From the NCBI GenBank assembly GCA_965212005.1, contig OZ243038.1, positions 2,418,001 through 2,482,000 of the forward strand: a stretch of DNA of 64,000 bases, written 5' to 3'. The translations under genes were made by a program, and so were the position numbers. The notes beneath the pieces were generated by a model, which was not told the origin of the DNA, made no database searches, and worked only from the letters and a program-made list of their open reading frames with translations. Below, in pieces: positions 16,146-24,466 of this stretch. Position 1 is the first letter of the stretch, and each line of letters begins with the position of its first letter. The DNA is from G965212005 sp965212005. GTDB lineage: Bacteria > Pseudomonadota > Gammaproteobacteria > Porifericomitales > Porifericomitaceae.

Positions 16146-17408
16146 ATGGAACTTTCAGATATGCAGGTATTCCTGCGGGCAAGCTTCGCGGTCCCGGCGC
16201 CGTGCCGGGCCGCTCGCCGTCTGCTGCTGCCGTTGGGGTTGTTGCTCATAGTCAGCGCGCCGACCGCTACCGCAGGGAGCATTGAAGGCCTGCGTACCTG
16301 GGCGGCGCCCGACCATTCTCGGGTCGTGCTGGATCTGTCCGAGCCGGTGAAATACCAGGTCTTTTCCCTGGAGAATCCGCATCGCCTGGTGGTGGACATT
16401 GAGCAATCCCGCCTGCAGGGCAAAATTCCCAGTCTGCAGGCGCATGATAAATATCTGCGCGGGATTCGCAGCGGCGTGCGCAAGGGCACGGGGCTGCGGA
16501 TGGTACTGGATTTGAAGCAGGCGGCGCGGCCGCGCCACTTCCTGCTTGAGCCATACCAGAAATATGGTTATCGCCTCGTGATCGATCTGTATCCGAAAGA
16601 GCAGAAGAAAAGTGCGCCCCGGTCGGAAAAACCGCGCAAAATCGTTCATCGCGCCCCGGTCCCGGTGCCTCGCCCGCGCGATGTGACCATCGCCATCGAT
16701 GCCGGGCACGGCGGAGATGATCCGGGTGCGCACGGACCCGCGGGCAGTCGGGAGAAGGATATCGTGCTACAGATCAGTAAGCATTTGGCCAAGCTGATCG
16801 GAAAAGAACCGGGCATGCAGGCGCTGCTATTGCGCGAGGGAGACTACTACCTGAAGTTGGGTACCCGCGTGGCGAAGGCGCGGGCGCAAAAAGCGGACTT
16901 ATTTCTCTCCATCCATGCCGATGCCTTTGAAGACCCGCGCATACGTGGTTCCTCGGTATACGTGCTCTCGCGCAAGGGAGCAAGCAGCGCGCAGGCACGC
17001 ATATTGGCGGACCAGGAAAATGCGGCAGACCTGATCGGTGGAGTCACCTTGTCCGGCAAGGACAACCTGTTGGCCTCGGTATTGGTGGACCTGTCACAAA
17101 CGGCCGCACTGGAAGCGAGTATCGATGCCGCTCAGCAGATACTGAACGAATTTAACCAGGTCGGCAAGATCCGTAAGCGCCCGCTGGAGTCAGCCAATTT
17201 TATGGTGTTGCGTGCCCCGGACGTGCCTTCCATCCTGATCGAGACCGGCTATCTGACCAATCCGGAAGAGGAAAAGCGCCTGCGCTCTGCCGATTACCAG
17301 CAGCAGCTGGCTGGTGCGATGCTGCGAGGCATACGCGCCTACTTCAAGCGGCGCGCACCGGAAGGCACTTGGCTGGCAAGCAAGCACAAAACCGTCAGCC
17401 AGAACTGA
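16146..17408 (+). CDS. amiC: N-acetylmuramoyl-L-alanine amidase with AMIN domain (AmiB/AmiC type)
   Basis: Periplasmic zinc amidase that cuts peptide stems from glycan strands at division septa. Order: signal sequence (residues 1-40; a twin arginine in CRAARRLLLP precedes the hydrophobic core, so Tat export is possible), AMIN domain (about 45-145), linker, and Amidase_3 domain (about 180-405) with AIDAGHGGDDPGAHGP, Glu after REKDIV, SIHADAF and the final ETGYLTN. It lacks the LysM domain of AmiB, so AmiC is the nearer analogue, but the tsaE neighbourhood is that of amiB; the symbol is therefore tentative. Its likely activator EnvC is encoded at about 33 kb. Confidence 0.93.
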   Translation: MELSDMQVFLRASFAVPAPCRAARRLLLPLGLLLIVSAPTATAGSIEGLRTWAAPDHSRVVLDLSEPVKYQVFSLENPHRLVVDIEQSRLQGKIPSLQAHDKYLRGIRSGVRKGTGLRMVLDLKQAARPRHFLLEPYQKYGYRLVIDLYPKEQKKSAPRSEKPRKIVHRAPVPVPRPRDVTIAIDAGHGGDDPGAHGPAGSREKDIVLQISKHLAKLIGKEPGMQALLLREGDYYLKLGTRVAKARAQKADLFLSIHADAFEDPRIRGSSVYVLSRKGASSAQARILADQENAADLIGGVTLSGKDNLLASVLVDLSQTAALEASIDAAQQILNEFNQVGKIRKRPLESANFMVLRAPDVPSILIETGYLTNPEEEKRLRSADYQQQLAGAMLRGIRAYFKRRAPEGTWLASKHKTVSQN

Positions 17409-17645
17409 GCGCCACCACCCGTGCCCACCGGGCATGCTGCCGCCACCCCGCGTCTTTACCAGGGTGCAGAGTCCGCCTCGTGCCTGCGTCCTTGGCCGAG
17501 CCAAGCTGAAGCGGCGCCCGAGGCGCACAGGGCGGTTACAATCGGCTATTCTGACCGGGTGATCCGTATTCGCTGCCGCCATGGATGGGACTGCTGAGTC
17601 TTGGCCCGCACGGCCTTCCTTGCTCCATAAGGCCGGCCGACCGCA

Positions 17646-18386
17646 ATGAATACACATACCGTCATTGAAGCAGACCGCGTTAACAAGTACTACGGTGCGA
17701 CGCGTGTTGTCCGGGACATAAGTTTCCGCATCCAGCGCGGTCAAGTGAGCGCGTTGCTGGGCTCCAACGGTGCCGGCAAGACCACAATCCTGGCGATCCT
17801 GCTAGGCCTGGTGACGCCGAGCAGCGGTCAAGTGCAGATTCTGGGCGAGGACATGCTGCGCCATCGCTACCGGGTGCTGCCCAGGATGAATTTCTTCTCT
17901 CCCTACGTGGATCTGCCGCGGCGGTTGCGGGTACGGGAGAACCTGGAGATTTACGCCCGCTTATACGGAATATGGCGCCCCCGGCGCCGGATCAGCGATC
18001 TGAGTGCGCAACTGGGCTGCGAGGAGCTGCTGCCGCGGATCTACGGCACCCTGTCGGCCGGGCAGAAGACCCGGGTCGCGCTGGTCAAAGCGCTGCTCAA
18101 TGAACCGGAACTGCTGTTGCTTGATGAGCCTACCGCCTCGCTGGACCCGGACGCGGCGGAGCACGTCCGGAGTTGTCTTTTGCAATATACCGAGTCCCGG
18201 CAAGCCACCATCCTGCTGGCCTCACACAACATGCCGGAGGTGGAGCGCATTTGCCAGCACGTGCTCATCATGCGGGACGGACGCATCTTTGATTCCGGCT
18301 CTCCCGCGGAGTTGATCCAGCGTCATGGCCATCAGGACCTGGAGCAGACCTTTCTGCAGCTGGTACGGCGAGACCTGGAACCATGA
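17646..18386 (+). CDS. ABC-2 type transporter ATP-binding subunit
   Basis: 246-residue ATPase with Walker A GSNGAGKTT (about residue 39), signature LSAGQKTRVALVKALL (about 137) and Walker B LLLLDEPTASLDPD (about 158), then the H-loop ASHNMPEVE. The sequence falls with exporters of the drug, polysaccharide or antibiotic type. The stop overlaps the next start (ATGA), so it pairs with the permease. Substrate not deducible. Confidence 0.93.
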   Translation: MNTHTVIEADRVNKYYGATRVVRDISFRIQRGQVSALLGSNGAGKTTILAILLGLVTPSSGQVQILGEDMLRHRYRVLPRMNFFSPYVDLPRRLRVRENLEIYARLYGIWRPRRRISDLSAQLGCEELLPRIYGTLSAGQKTRVALVKALLNEPELLLLDEPTASLDPDAAEHVRSCLLQYTESRQATILLASHNMPEVERICQHVLIMRDGRIFDSGSPAELIQRHGHQDLEQTFLQLVRRDLEP

Positions 18387-19189
18387 GCCCGCGTTGGATG
18401 AGCCTGTATCGGATCTATGCCATCGTGCTGCGTTACCTGTACCTGCTGTTCGGCTCCTGGCCGCGCCTGCTGGAGCAGGCCTACTGGCCTACCGTGCAGA
18501 TGATTATTTGGGGATTTATCACACTGTTCCTGGCCGAGCACAGCACATGGGTCGCACAGGCCGGAGGAATTTTCCTGTCTGCGGTGTTGTTATGGGACGT
18601 GCTGTTTCGCTCGCAGCTCGGTGTCTCCGTGCCCTTCATGGAAGAGATGTTCGCGCGCAACCTGACGCAGCTTTTTACCACTCCGCTGCGCGTCAGCGAG
18701 TTCTTGATTGCCCTGATGAGCATTAGCTTACTGCGTACCCTGCTGGGAGTGGGATGTGCCGCACTGCTGGCCATTCCTTTGTATCAGGTGTCCGTATTTG
18801 AATTGGGTTGGCCGCTGCTGGCTTTCTTCAGTAACCTGCTCGTGTTTGGCTGGTCGATCGGCCTGATGATGTGTGCCCTGCTGCTGCGTTTCGGTTTGGG
18901 CGTCGAGAGCTTGGCCTGGGCGTCGATCTTTGCCCTGGCACCGATCAGCGGAATCTATTATCCGCTTTCGACGCTGCCGCAGTGGCTGCTGCTGCCCGCG
19001 CTGATGCTGCCTTCCAGCCATGTTTTTGAGGGCATGCGCCTGGTCTTGTTGCAGGGCGTCTTCGATCCGGTCCGCCTGGGCAACGCGATCGTGCTGAACA
19101 TGATCTTCGTGCTGCTTGGCATCGTGGCTTTTCTGGCGGCATTTCGGGTAGCTCGCGCCCAGGGGCTGTTGCTGCGCATAGGAGAATAG
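18383..19189 (+). CDS. ABC-2 type transporter permease subunit
   Basis: 268 residues with about six hydrophobic segments; PHFMEEMFARNLTQLFTTPLRVSEFL-like cytoplasmic stretch after the second span and a FALAPISGIYYPLSTLP re-entrant loop, typical of ABC-2 membrane components. It is translationally coupled to the ATPase. The operon ends at a large inverted repeat 24 bases after the stop. Confidence 0.92.
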   Translation: MSPRWMSLYRIYAIVLRYLYLLFGSWPRLLEQAYWPTVQMIIWGFITLFLAEHSTWVAQAGGIFLSAVLLWDVLFRSQLGVSVPFMEEMFARNLTQLFTTPLRVSEFLIALMSISLLRTLLGVGCAALLAIPLYQVSVFELGWPLLAFFSNLLVFGWSIGLMMCALLLRFGLGVESLAWASIFALAPISGIYYPLSTLPQWLLLPALMLPSSHVFEGMRLVLLQGVFDPVRLGNAIVLNMIFVLLGIVAFLAAFRVARAQGLLLRIGE

Positions 19190-19212
19190 CTCCCCGGGAG
19201 GATGAGCCGAAG

Positions 19213-19259
19213 ACCGTACCGCGCCGGCGGGCATGGGGCACCCGCCGGCGCGGTACGGT
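19213..19259. repeat. 19-bp perfect inverted repeat with 9-nt loop
   Basis: The arm ACCGTACCGCGCCGGCGGG (19213-19231) is repeated exactly as its complement at 19241-19259. As RNA it would be a very stable hairpin right after the ABC operon. No T run follows on either strand, so it is not a standard intrinsic terminator; it could protect the 3' end, stall polymerase or serve as a protein site. Confidence 0.85.
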
Positions 19260-19750
19260 GCAGTCAATAGCGCCCGCTGCCGCCGCTGGTCGTGCACGAA
19301 ATGTGGGGTGCTCATCGGAGCCCACGCCGGCCTCGGCGTGCGGGGCCGGGCACGGGCTCCCTCCCCTGGTGGACTTCGTTTGCCTCTGCCTGGAGGGCAC
19401 CTGGGGTCGCACGCCCCTGCAGGCATGATGCCGGCAGCCCTGGCCCGGCTCCCAGCGCCTGCCGACGGGTGGCAACGGAGCCCCTGCCGCAACCCGCCGG
19501 GGAGGACCTGTGTGCCGTGCGTACTGCCTCCTTGGCGATCGAGAACGCCCGAACAGCCGGCCCGCGCACCCCGGCACAAACCGGAGGCTACCTTATGGGG
19601 AGCCGGGGCTCTAAAGGCGTGCCCGGAACCCGTGTCTCTTTCAGGCACCACACATTTCGTGAACGGCTGGCTGCCGCCGCGGGTCGCGGGTGCAATGCTT
19701 CCGGGGCGGGCGTGGCGCCGGCTGGCGGTCCAGCGGTGCCCGACCGGGCT
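19260..19750. other. Long GC-rich stretch without a supported gene
   Basis: Open frames exist in several phases because stops are rare at this GC content, but none has a ribosome site, a recognised domain or sensible composition (they are Arg, Pro, Gly and Ala rich). It may be decayed coding sequence or a 3' region of the ABC operon. Confidence 0.5.
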
Positions 19751-20086
19751 TTAGTCGGTTACTGTCTCCGGGCGCTCCCGGCCGCAGCGCCAGCAGTGAG
19801 AAAACGGACCCTCGAGCTGCTCCTGGCAGCCGGCACAGGTCCAGGGCTCGCCGGGATGCTGCTGTTGCTGATGGAACGCATCGAGCAGGCGCTGGGCGCG
19901 CCCATAGTCCGCTTCATTGTGCAGCCAGACTTCCGGGCCGCATTCCAGCGCCGGGAGTTCTCCCAGGGCACCCGCCAGGTTTTCATGCAGCAGCAGGCAG
20001 GGAATACCATTGGACTCGAGCAGGTTGAGCACGTGACCGGCGCTGACAATGTGTTCGGCGCTGTAGATCTTTTTCATGATCGGCAC
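19751..20086 (-). CDS. DUF2007-type putative signal-transducing protein with C-terminal zinc ribbon
   Basis: About 111 residues. The N-terminal MKKIYSAEHIVSAGHVLNLLESNGIPC...EVWLHNEADYGRAQRLLDAF fits DUF2007, a GlnB-like small fold. The C-terminus has two Cys pairs (CAGC and CWRC), suggesting a zinc ribbon. Start uncertain: the Met at the fourth codon matches the family's usual N-terminus. Molecular role unknown. It follows the small membrane-protein gene by six bases. Confidence 0.8.
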   Translation of the reverse strand: MPIMKKIYSAEHIVSAGHVLNLLESNGIPCLLLHENLAGALGELPALECGPEVWLHNEADYGRAQRLLDAFHQQQQHPGEPWTCAGCQEQLEGPFSHCWRCGRERPETVTD

Positions 20087-20092
20087 ATTCCG

Positions 20093-20500
20093 TTACTGTG
20101 CGTGCGGGTACGGTGCCTGTTGTGCCGGCGGGTCTTGCGGGGCAGCGGAGACCGGGGCGTCTGCGCGCCCGAGCAGGATCCAGAACGTGCAAAAAGCGGC
20201 CAGTAAGAAACTGAGCAAGGCCAGGATCAGGATGGAGCGCTGGCGTCGGTAGAGTTGCTTCAACGCCTCAAGTAGCATCTGGTTTTGTTTTACCAGCTCT
20301 TCATTCAACGCCGCCACGTCGAGGTTCCCGGTGGCGCCGGCCTCCTGCCACTTCCCTTCCCAGACATGGTCCGGCGTTGCTTGCACTCCTTCCGGGTTGC
20401 TGCCGTGCATCAGCCCTTTGCCGCGTAGCAGGTTCAGGATCTCCCGCAGGCCGCCGAGCAGCGTGAGCAATACGCGAATGCTGCGGAACCAACCCAACAT
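20093..20500 (-). CDS. Small membrane protein of unknown function
   Basis: 135 residues: an amphipathic N-terminus (MLGWFRSIRVLLTLLGGL), a helical central part (ALNEELVKQNQMLLEALKQLYRRQR) that may be a coiled coil, one hydrophobic span (about 90-112), and a Pro/Ala-rich tail. I do not recognise the family. Six bases separate it from the DUF2007 gene downstream, implying one transcript. Confidence 0.7.
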   Translation of the reverse strand: MLGWFRSIRVLLTLLGGLREILNLLRGKGLMHGSNPEGVQATPDHVWEGKWQEAGATGNLDVAALNEELVKQNQMLLEALKQLYRRQRSILILALLSFLLAAFCTFWILLGRADAPVSAAPQDPPAQQAPYPHAQ

Positions 20501-20684
20501 CGGTGTGTTTAGCGCCGCCGCGTGCCGGCACGCAATCGCCCGGTGTATGGTTTTTTTGTCGGGGTTGCGATACTATGGATCATCTCGTTTTCATTTCAGT
20601 CTGCCGGCTCTTCAGGTCCGGTAACTTAACCTTCTTATCGGATTTGCGCAACCAGGGATCACCAGGGGTCGGAAGGGTCTTACA

Positions 20685-21728
20685 ATGTCTGTTTACTCGT
20701 CTATTCAGCAGCTGAGGCAGTTTATTGCACAGTATATCATCGGCCAGGAAACCTTAATCAGCCGTTTGCTGATTGCGCTGCTGGCAGATGGACATCTGCT
20801 GGTGGAGGGTGCGCCGGGATTAGCCAAGACGCGCGCCATTAAGGTCTTGTGCCAGGGCCTGGAGGGAAACTTTCACCGCATCCAGTTTACTCCGGACCTG
20901 CTGCCCGCGGACCTGACCGGCACCGAGGTCTATCGGCCCCAGGACGGCAGCTTCCGTTTTCAGCAAGGTCCGCTGTTTCACAATTTGATCCTGGCCGATG
21001 AGATTAACCGGGCACCGGCGAAGGTACAGTCCGCGTTGCTCGAAGCGATGGCAGAGCGGCAAATTACAGTCGGGCGTCAAACCTACCACCTGCCGAAACT
21101 ATTCCTGGTAATGGCGACTCAGAACCCGATCGAACAGGAGGGCACGTACCCTCTGCCGGAGGCGCAACTAGACCGTTTCCTGATGCACGTGCGCGTCGGC
21201 TACCCGGAGAGTACGCAGGAGCGCTCTATCCTGCACCTGGCGCGGGCGGAAGCGTACAACGGCTCAGCCGACGCCATTCCCGCGCCGCAGGCAAGCGCCG
21301 TCACGCCGGTCAATCCACTCCCGAATGCGTCCCCGGCCCTGGTGCCGGCGCAGCCGGCGGCCCAGGTGCTCAGCCAGGAGTTGCTCTGGCGGGCCCGCCG
21401 GGAAGTGCTGGAGATGCACATGGAGCAGAGCCTGGAGGAATACCTGGTACAGTTGGTGCTGGCAACCCGCCAACCCGATGCCTATGGCAAAGAACTGGGG
21501 GATTGGATTCAATACGGCTGCAGTCCGCGAGCGACCATTATGATGGACCGTTGTGCCCGCGCCCATGCCTGGCTGCAGAACAGGGATTACGTGGCGCCGG
21601 AGGATATACAGGCAATCGCCTGTGAGGTCATGCGCCATCGGCTGATTTTAAATTACGAGGCGGAAGCAGAGGGGATCGATCCGGATCACGTCATTCGCGA
21701 GCTGTTAAAGCACGTGGCGATTCCCTGA
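20685..21728 (+). CDS. MoxR-family AAA+ ATPase
   Basis: First gene of the Bat-type locus. MoxR ATPases act as chaperone-like activators together with VWA-domain proteins. Seen: Walker A GAPGLAKT (about residue 42), Walker B LILADEINRAPAKVQSALLEAM over two strands (about 104-122), sensor 1 MATQNP, the arginine-finger stretch LDRFLM. A 40-residue Ala/Pro-rich insertion (PAPQASAVTPVNPLP) falls between the core and the lid domain. ATG at 20685 is preceded by GGAAGGG at ideal spacing. Confidence 0.95.
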   Translation: MSVYSSIQQLRQFIAQYIIGQETLISRLLIALLADGHLLVEGAPGLAKTRAIKVLCQGLEGNFHRIQFTPDLLPADLTGTEVYRPQDGSFRFQQGPLFHNLILADEINRAPAKVQSALLEAMAERQITVGRQTYHLPKLFLVMATQNPIEQEGTYPLPEAQLDRFLMHVRVGYPESTQERSILHLARAEAYNGSADAIPAPQASAVTPVNPLPNASPALVPAQPAAQVLSQELLWRARREVLEMHMEQSLEEYLVQLVLATRQPDAYGKELGDWIQYGCSPRATIMMDRCARAHAWLQNRDYVAPEDIQAIACEVMRHRLILNYEAEAEGIDPDHVIRELLKHVAIP

Positions 21729-21740
21729 TCGTCGCCGACC

Positions 21741-22718
21741 GTGATTCATCCGCGCGCCTTACCCGAGGGTTCCTTGCCGGTGCCGTACGCGAACCCGACC
21801 CGGGTCGAGCTGGAGGAACTGGTGCAACTCAACCGCGCTGCCGCCGATTTGCGGCTCTCTGCCAGTCGGGTGTACGGTCAGACCGGCGGCACCTTTCTCT
21901 CTGCGCTGCGCGGGCGCGGCATGGAGTATGACGAGTCGCGCCCGTACCTGCCCGGCGATGACGCGCGTTACTTGGATTGGCGGGTTACTGCCCGCAGCGG
22001 TCGCCCGCACACGAAGATTTTCCGCGAAGAGAGGGAGCGCCCGGTCTTTGTGTGGCTGGATTTGCGCGCCTCGATGCGCTTTGCCACCCGCGGCGCCTAC
22101 AAGGCGGTATTGGCCGCACGGGCGGCGGCCTTGATCGCCTGGGCGGCTTACCGGCACGGTGACCGCCTGGGGGCGGTGATTTTTGCAGAGAACACACATC
22201 AGGAATTTCGTCCGCAGCGCGGACGCCCCGCGGTGCTGCAACTGCTCTACTGCCTGGCGCGGCATCCGGTCTGGGAACAGCGCTTGCCTCCGGCCTCCGG
22301 GACCGATACCGCTGATAGATCGTTGCTTCGCCTGGCTCGCCTGGTGCATTCCGGCAGTTTGCTGTTTCTGCTCAGCGATTTCCGCGGTCTCGATCTACTG
22401 CCCGGTTCACGCTTGGGCCGCCTGGGGCGGCATAGCGACGCAGTGTTGTTTCATTTCTGGGATCCCATTGAGCGGGAGTTGCCGGCTCCGGGCGGCTACC
22501 GGATGGGCGATGGTCGCCACCTGCTGGAGTTGGACGTTTCCGCGGACGCAGCCGTGGCGGCGGAATATCGGCACCGCTGGCAGCGGCGCCATGCGCAATT
22601 GCAGCGCATTGCCCAGGGCAGTCACGTACAGTTGCTGGAATGCTCCACGATGACGGATCCATTGTTTGTGTTGCGTCATGAATTGACTCGCAAGGTCAAA
22701 CGGAGCGCCCATTTATGA
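21741..22718 (+). CDS. DUF58 domain protein (Bat locus)
   Basis: 325 residues. The DUF58 signature is clear at GRGMEYDESRPYLPGDDARYLDWRV in parts (about residues 58-85), with FVWLDLRASM as the degenerate VWA-like strand. It is a usual partner of MoxR. GTG start 12 bases after the MoxR stop; a second GTG 13 codons on is possible. Soluble, cytosolic. Confidence 0.92.
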   Translation: MIHPRALPEGSLPVPYANPTRVELEELVQLNRAAADLRLSASRVYGQTGGTFLSALRGRGMEYDESRPYLPGDDARYLDWRVTARSGRPHTKIFREERERPVFVWLDLRASMRFATRGAYKAVLAARAAALIAWAAYRHGDRLGAVIFAENTHQEFRPQRGRPAVLQLLYCLARHPVWEQRLPPASGTDTADRSLLRLARLVHSGSLLFLLSDFRGLDLLPGSRLGRLGRHSDAVLFHFWDPIERELPAPGGYRMGDGRHLLELDVSADAAVAAEYRHRWQRRHAQLQRIAQGSHVQLLECSTMTDPLFVLRHELTRKVKRSAHL

Positions 22719-22976
22719 ACGGGCGCTTGCGTTAGCGTCGTCTTGCCCAAACGCAGCTCCATCTTTTGACTGGTTCTCGCTGTTAGTAAAATATCCGGGT
22801 ATGTACAGAGACATTTTTTCATGGACGGCCTGCCTCCGGTATTCGTCCGCCGGTGCGGTCACAACGGGTACGGCTGCGTCCTGGCTGACCCCGGCCTGCC
22901 GATGCCGGCCGCGTGCCGTTAACGGTGCGTCGCGCACGGCAGGTTTCCATCTGCCGCGACCGCCGCGCAAACCTGG

Positions 22977-23459
22977 ATGAATACGGTGCTGGAAGGGCTG
23001 CGTGACATCCATCTGCCGGCACCGGTCTCCTGGTGGCCGCCGGCCCCGGGCTGGTGGTTCCTGCTGGCTTTGTTGGTGCTGCTGTCCGGAGCCGGCTGGT
23101 TCCTGCGCGGGCGGATTTTTCGCGCCACGCGGCGGGTCCGGGTATGCCGCGCCGCGTGGCGTGAGTTGCAGGCGCTGCAGGCTGCTTATGCCGCCCGGGG
23201 AGACGCCCGGCGCCTGGTAGGAGAGTTGTCGGTTTGGTTGCGGCGGGTTTCACTCAGTCTGCGACCGCGCCCGGAAGTTGCGGGCTTGATCGGCGCCGCC
23301 TGGCTGGAAGAGCTGGATCGTTGCCTGCCGGAGCGGCCGTTCAGCAGCGGCATAGGCAGGGTCTTCACGCACGCGCCGTACGCCGCCGACGCGCCCCCGA
23401 ACGCGCAGGCTTTACTGCGCCTGTGCCGGCGTTGGCTGCAGGCGCAGCGGCGCTGGTGA
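22977..23459 (+). CDS. DUF4381 membrane protein (Bat locus)
   Basis: 160 residues. N-terminal LRDIHLPAPVSWWPPAPGWW, then one membrane span (about 27-45) and an Arg-rich cytosolic part, the hallmark of DUF4381 proteins that lie between DUF58 and VWA genes in gammaproteobacterial Bat loci. A 258-base gap without a convincing gene separates it from DUF58. Its TGA overlaps the GTG of the next gene. Confidence 0.88.
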   Translation: MNTVLEGLRDIHLPAPVSWWPPAPGWWFLLALLVLLSGAGWFLRGRIFRATRRVRVCRAAWRELQALQAAYAARGDARRLVGELSVWLRRVSLSLRPRPEVAGLIGAAWLEELDRCLPERPFSSGIGRVFTHAPYAADAPPNAQALLRLCRRWLQAQRRW

Positions 23460-24466
23460 ACGGCGTAATAGAGTTTGCCTGGCCCTGGGCATGGTTGGCG
23501 CTGCCTTTGCCCTGGCTGGTGCGCCAGCTGATGCGCCCGGCGCGCACCGGAGAAGCCGCACTGTGGGTTCCTTTTATGCAGGACTTCCAGGGTTTGAGCG
23601 GTCGCCGCCGCATGCCGTACGGCATGCAAGGCTACTTGTGGTTGGCGATCCTGGCCTGGCTGCTGTTGCTGACTGCCGTCTCCCGCCCGCAGTGGCTGGA
23701 CGAGGAGGAGCGCTTGCCGATCACTGGGCGCAATATGATGTTGGCGGTGGATCTGTCGCTCAGCATGCGGGAGAATGACATGGTTCTGGCCGGATGGGGC
23801 CGGGTGAATCGGCTTACGATGATCAAGTACGTGGCGGGAAAATTCATTGAACGGCGCAAGGGCGATCGGATCGGCCTGATTTTATTCGGCGACCGGCCCT
23901 ATTTGCAGGCGCCGCTGACCTTCGATCTGGCTACGGTTCACACTCTGCTGGAAGAGGCGGAGATCGGCTTTCTGGGCAAGAGCACCGCGATCGGCGATGC
24001 CATCGGCCTGGCCATCAGGCATCTGCGCGATAGTACCGGGGAGCACGTGTTGATCCTGCTGACTGACGGCGCCAACACCTCTGGAGAAATGCAGCCGTTG
24101 CCGGCGGCCCGGTACGCGGCGCAGGCGGGATTGAAGATCTACACCATCGGGGTGGGAGCCGATGAGAAAATCATATCCAGCTTGTTTGGGCGCCGCCGCG
24201 TCAATCCCTCCAGGGATCTGGATGAGCAGACACTGCAGCAGGTGGCGGAACTGACCGGTGGCCGTTATTTTCGTGCCCGCAACAGCCAGGAACTGGAGCA
24301 GATCTACCTCTTGCTGAACACTCTGGAGCCGGCATCCGTCGATTTGCCTGGCTTTCGTCCTCAAACCGCGTTGTTTTTCTGGCCTTTGAGCCTGGCGCTT
24401 GTGATCGTGGCCGCTTTGCTGTGGTGCGCGGTTCCGACCGCAGGCAGCCGCTCGGGTGCCACCTGA
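23456..24466 (+). CDS. VWA-domain membrane protein, BatA-like
   Basis: 336 residues. Two N-terminal membrane spans (about 10-25 and 57-75), a von Willebrand A domain (about 90-285) and a C-terminal span. The metal-binding MIDAS motif is intact: DLSLS near residue 97, with TDGANTSG later. The frame is open further upstream, but GTG at 23456 overlaps the preceding stop and starts directly before the first span, so I prefer it. BatA/BatB proteins are inner-membrane partners of MoxR. Confidence 0.92.
   Translation: MNGVIEFAWPWAWLALPLPWLVRQLMRPARTGEAALWVPFMQDFQGLSGRRRMPYGMQGYLWLAILAWLLLLTAVSRPQWLDEEERLPITGRNMMLAVDLSLSMRENDMVLAGWGRVNRLTMIKYVAGKFIERRKGDRIGLILFGDRPYLQAPLTFDLATVHTLLEEAEIGFLGKSTAIGDAIGLAIRHLRDSTGEHVLILLTDGANTSGEMQPLPAARYAAQAGLKIYTIGVGADEKIISSLFGRRRVNPSRDLDEQTLQQVAELTGGRYFRARNSQELEQIYLLLNTLEPASVDLPGFRPQTALFFWPLSLALVIVAALLWCAVPTAGSRSGAT

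Noticed and set aside
18728..19651. 307-codon minus-strand frame
   Set aside because: It is antisense to the ABC permease with strong membrane features on the other strand.
19292..20206. 304-codon plus-strand frame over the GC-rich gap
   Set aside because: It runs antisense through the DUF2007 and membrane-protein genes and has no recognisable product.
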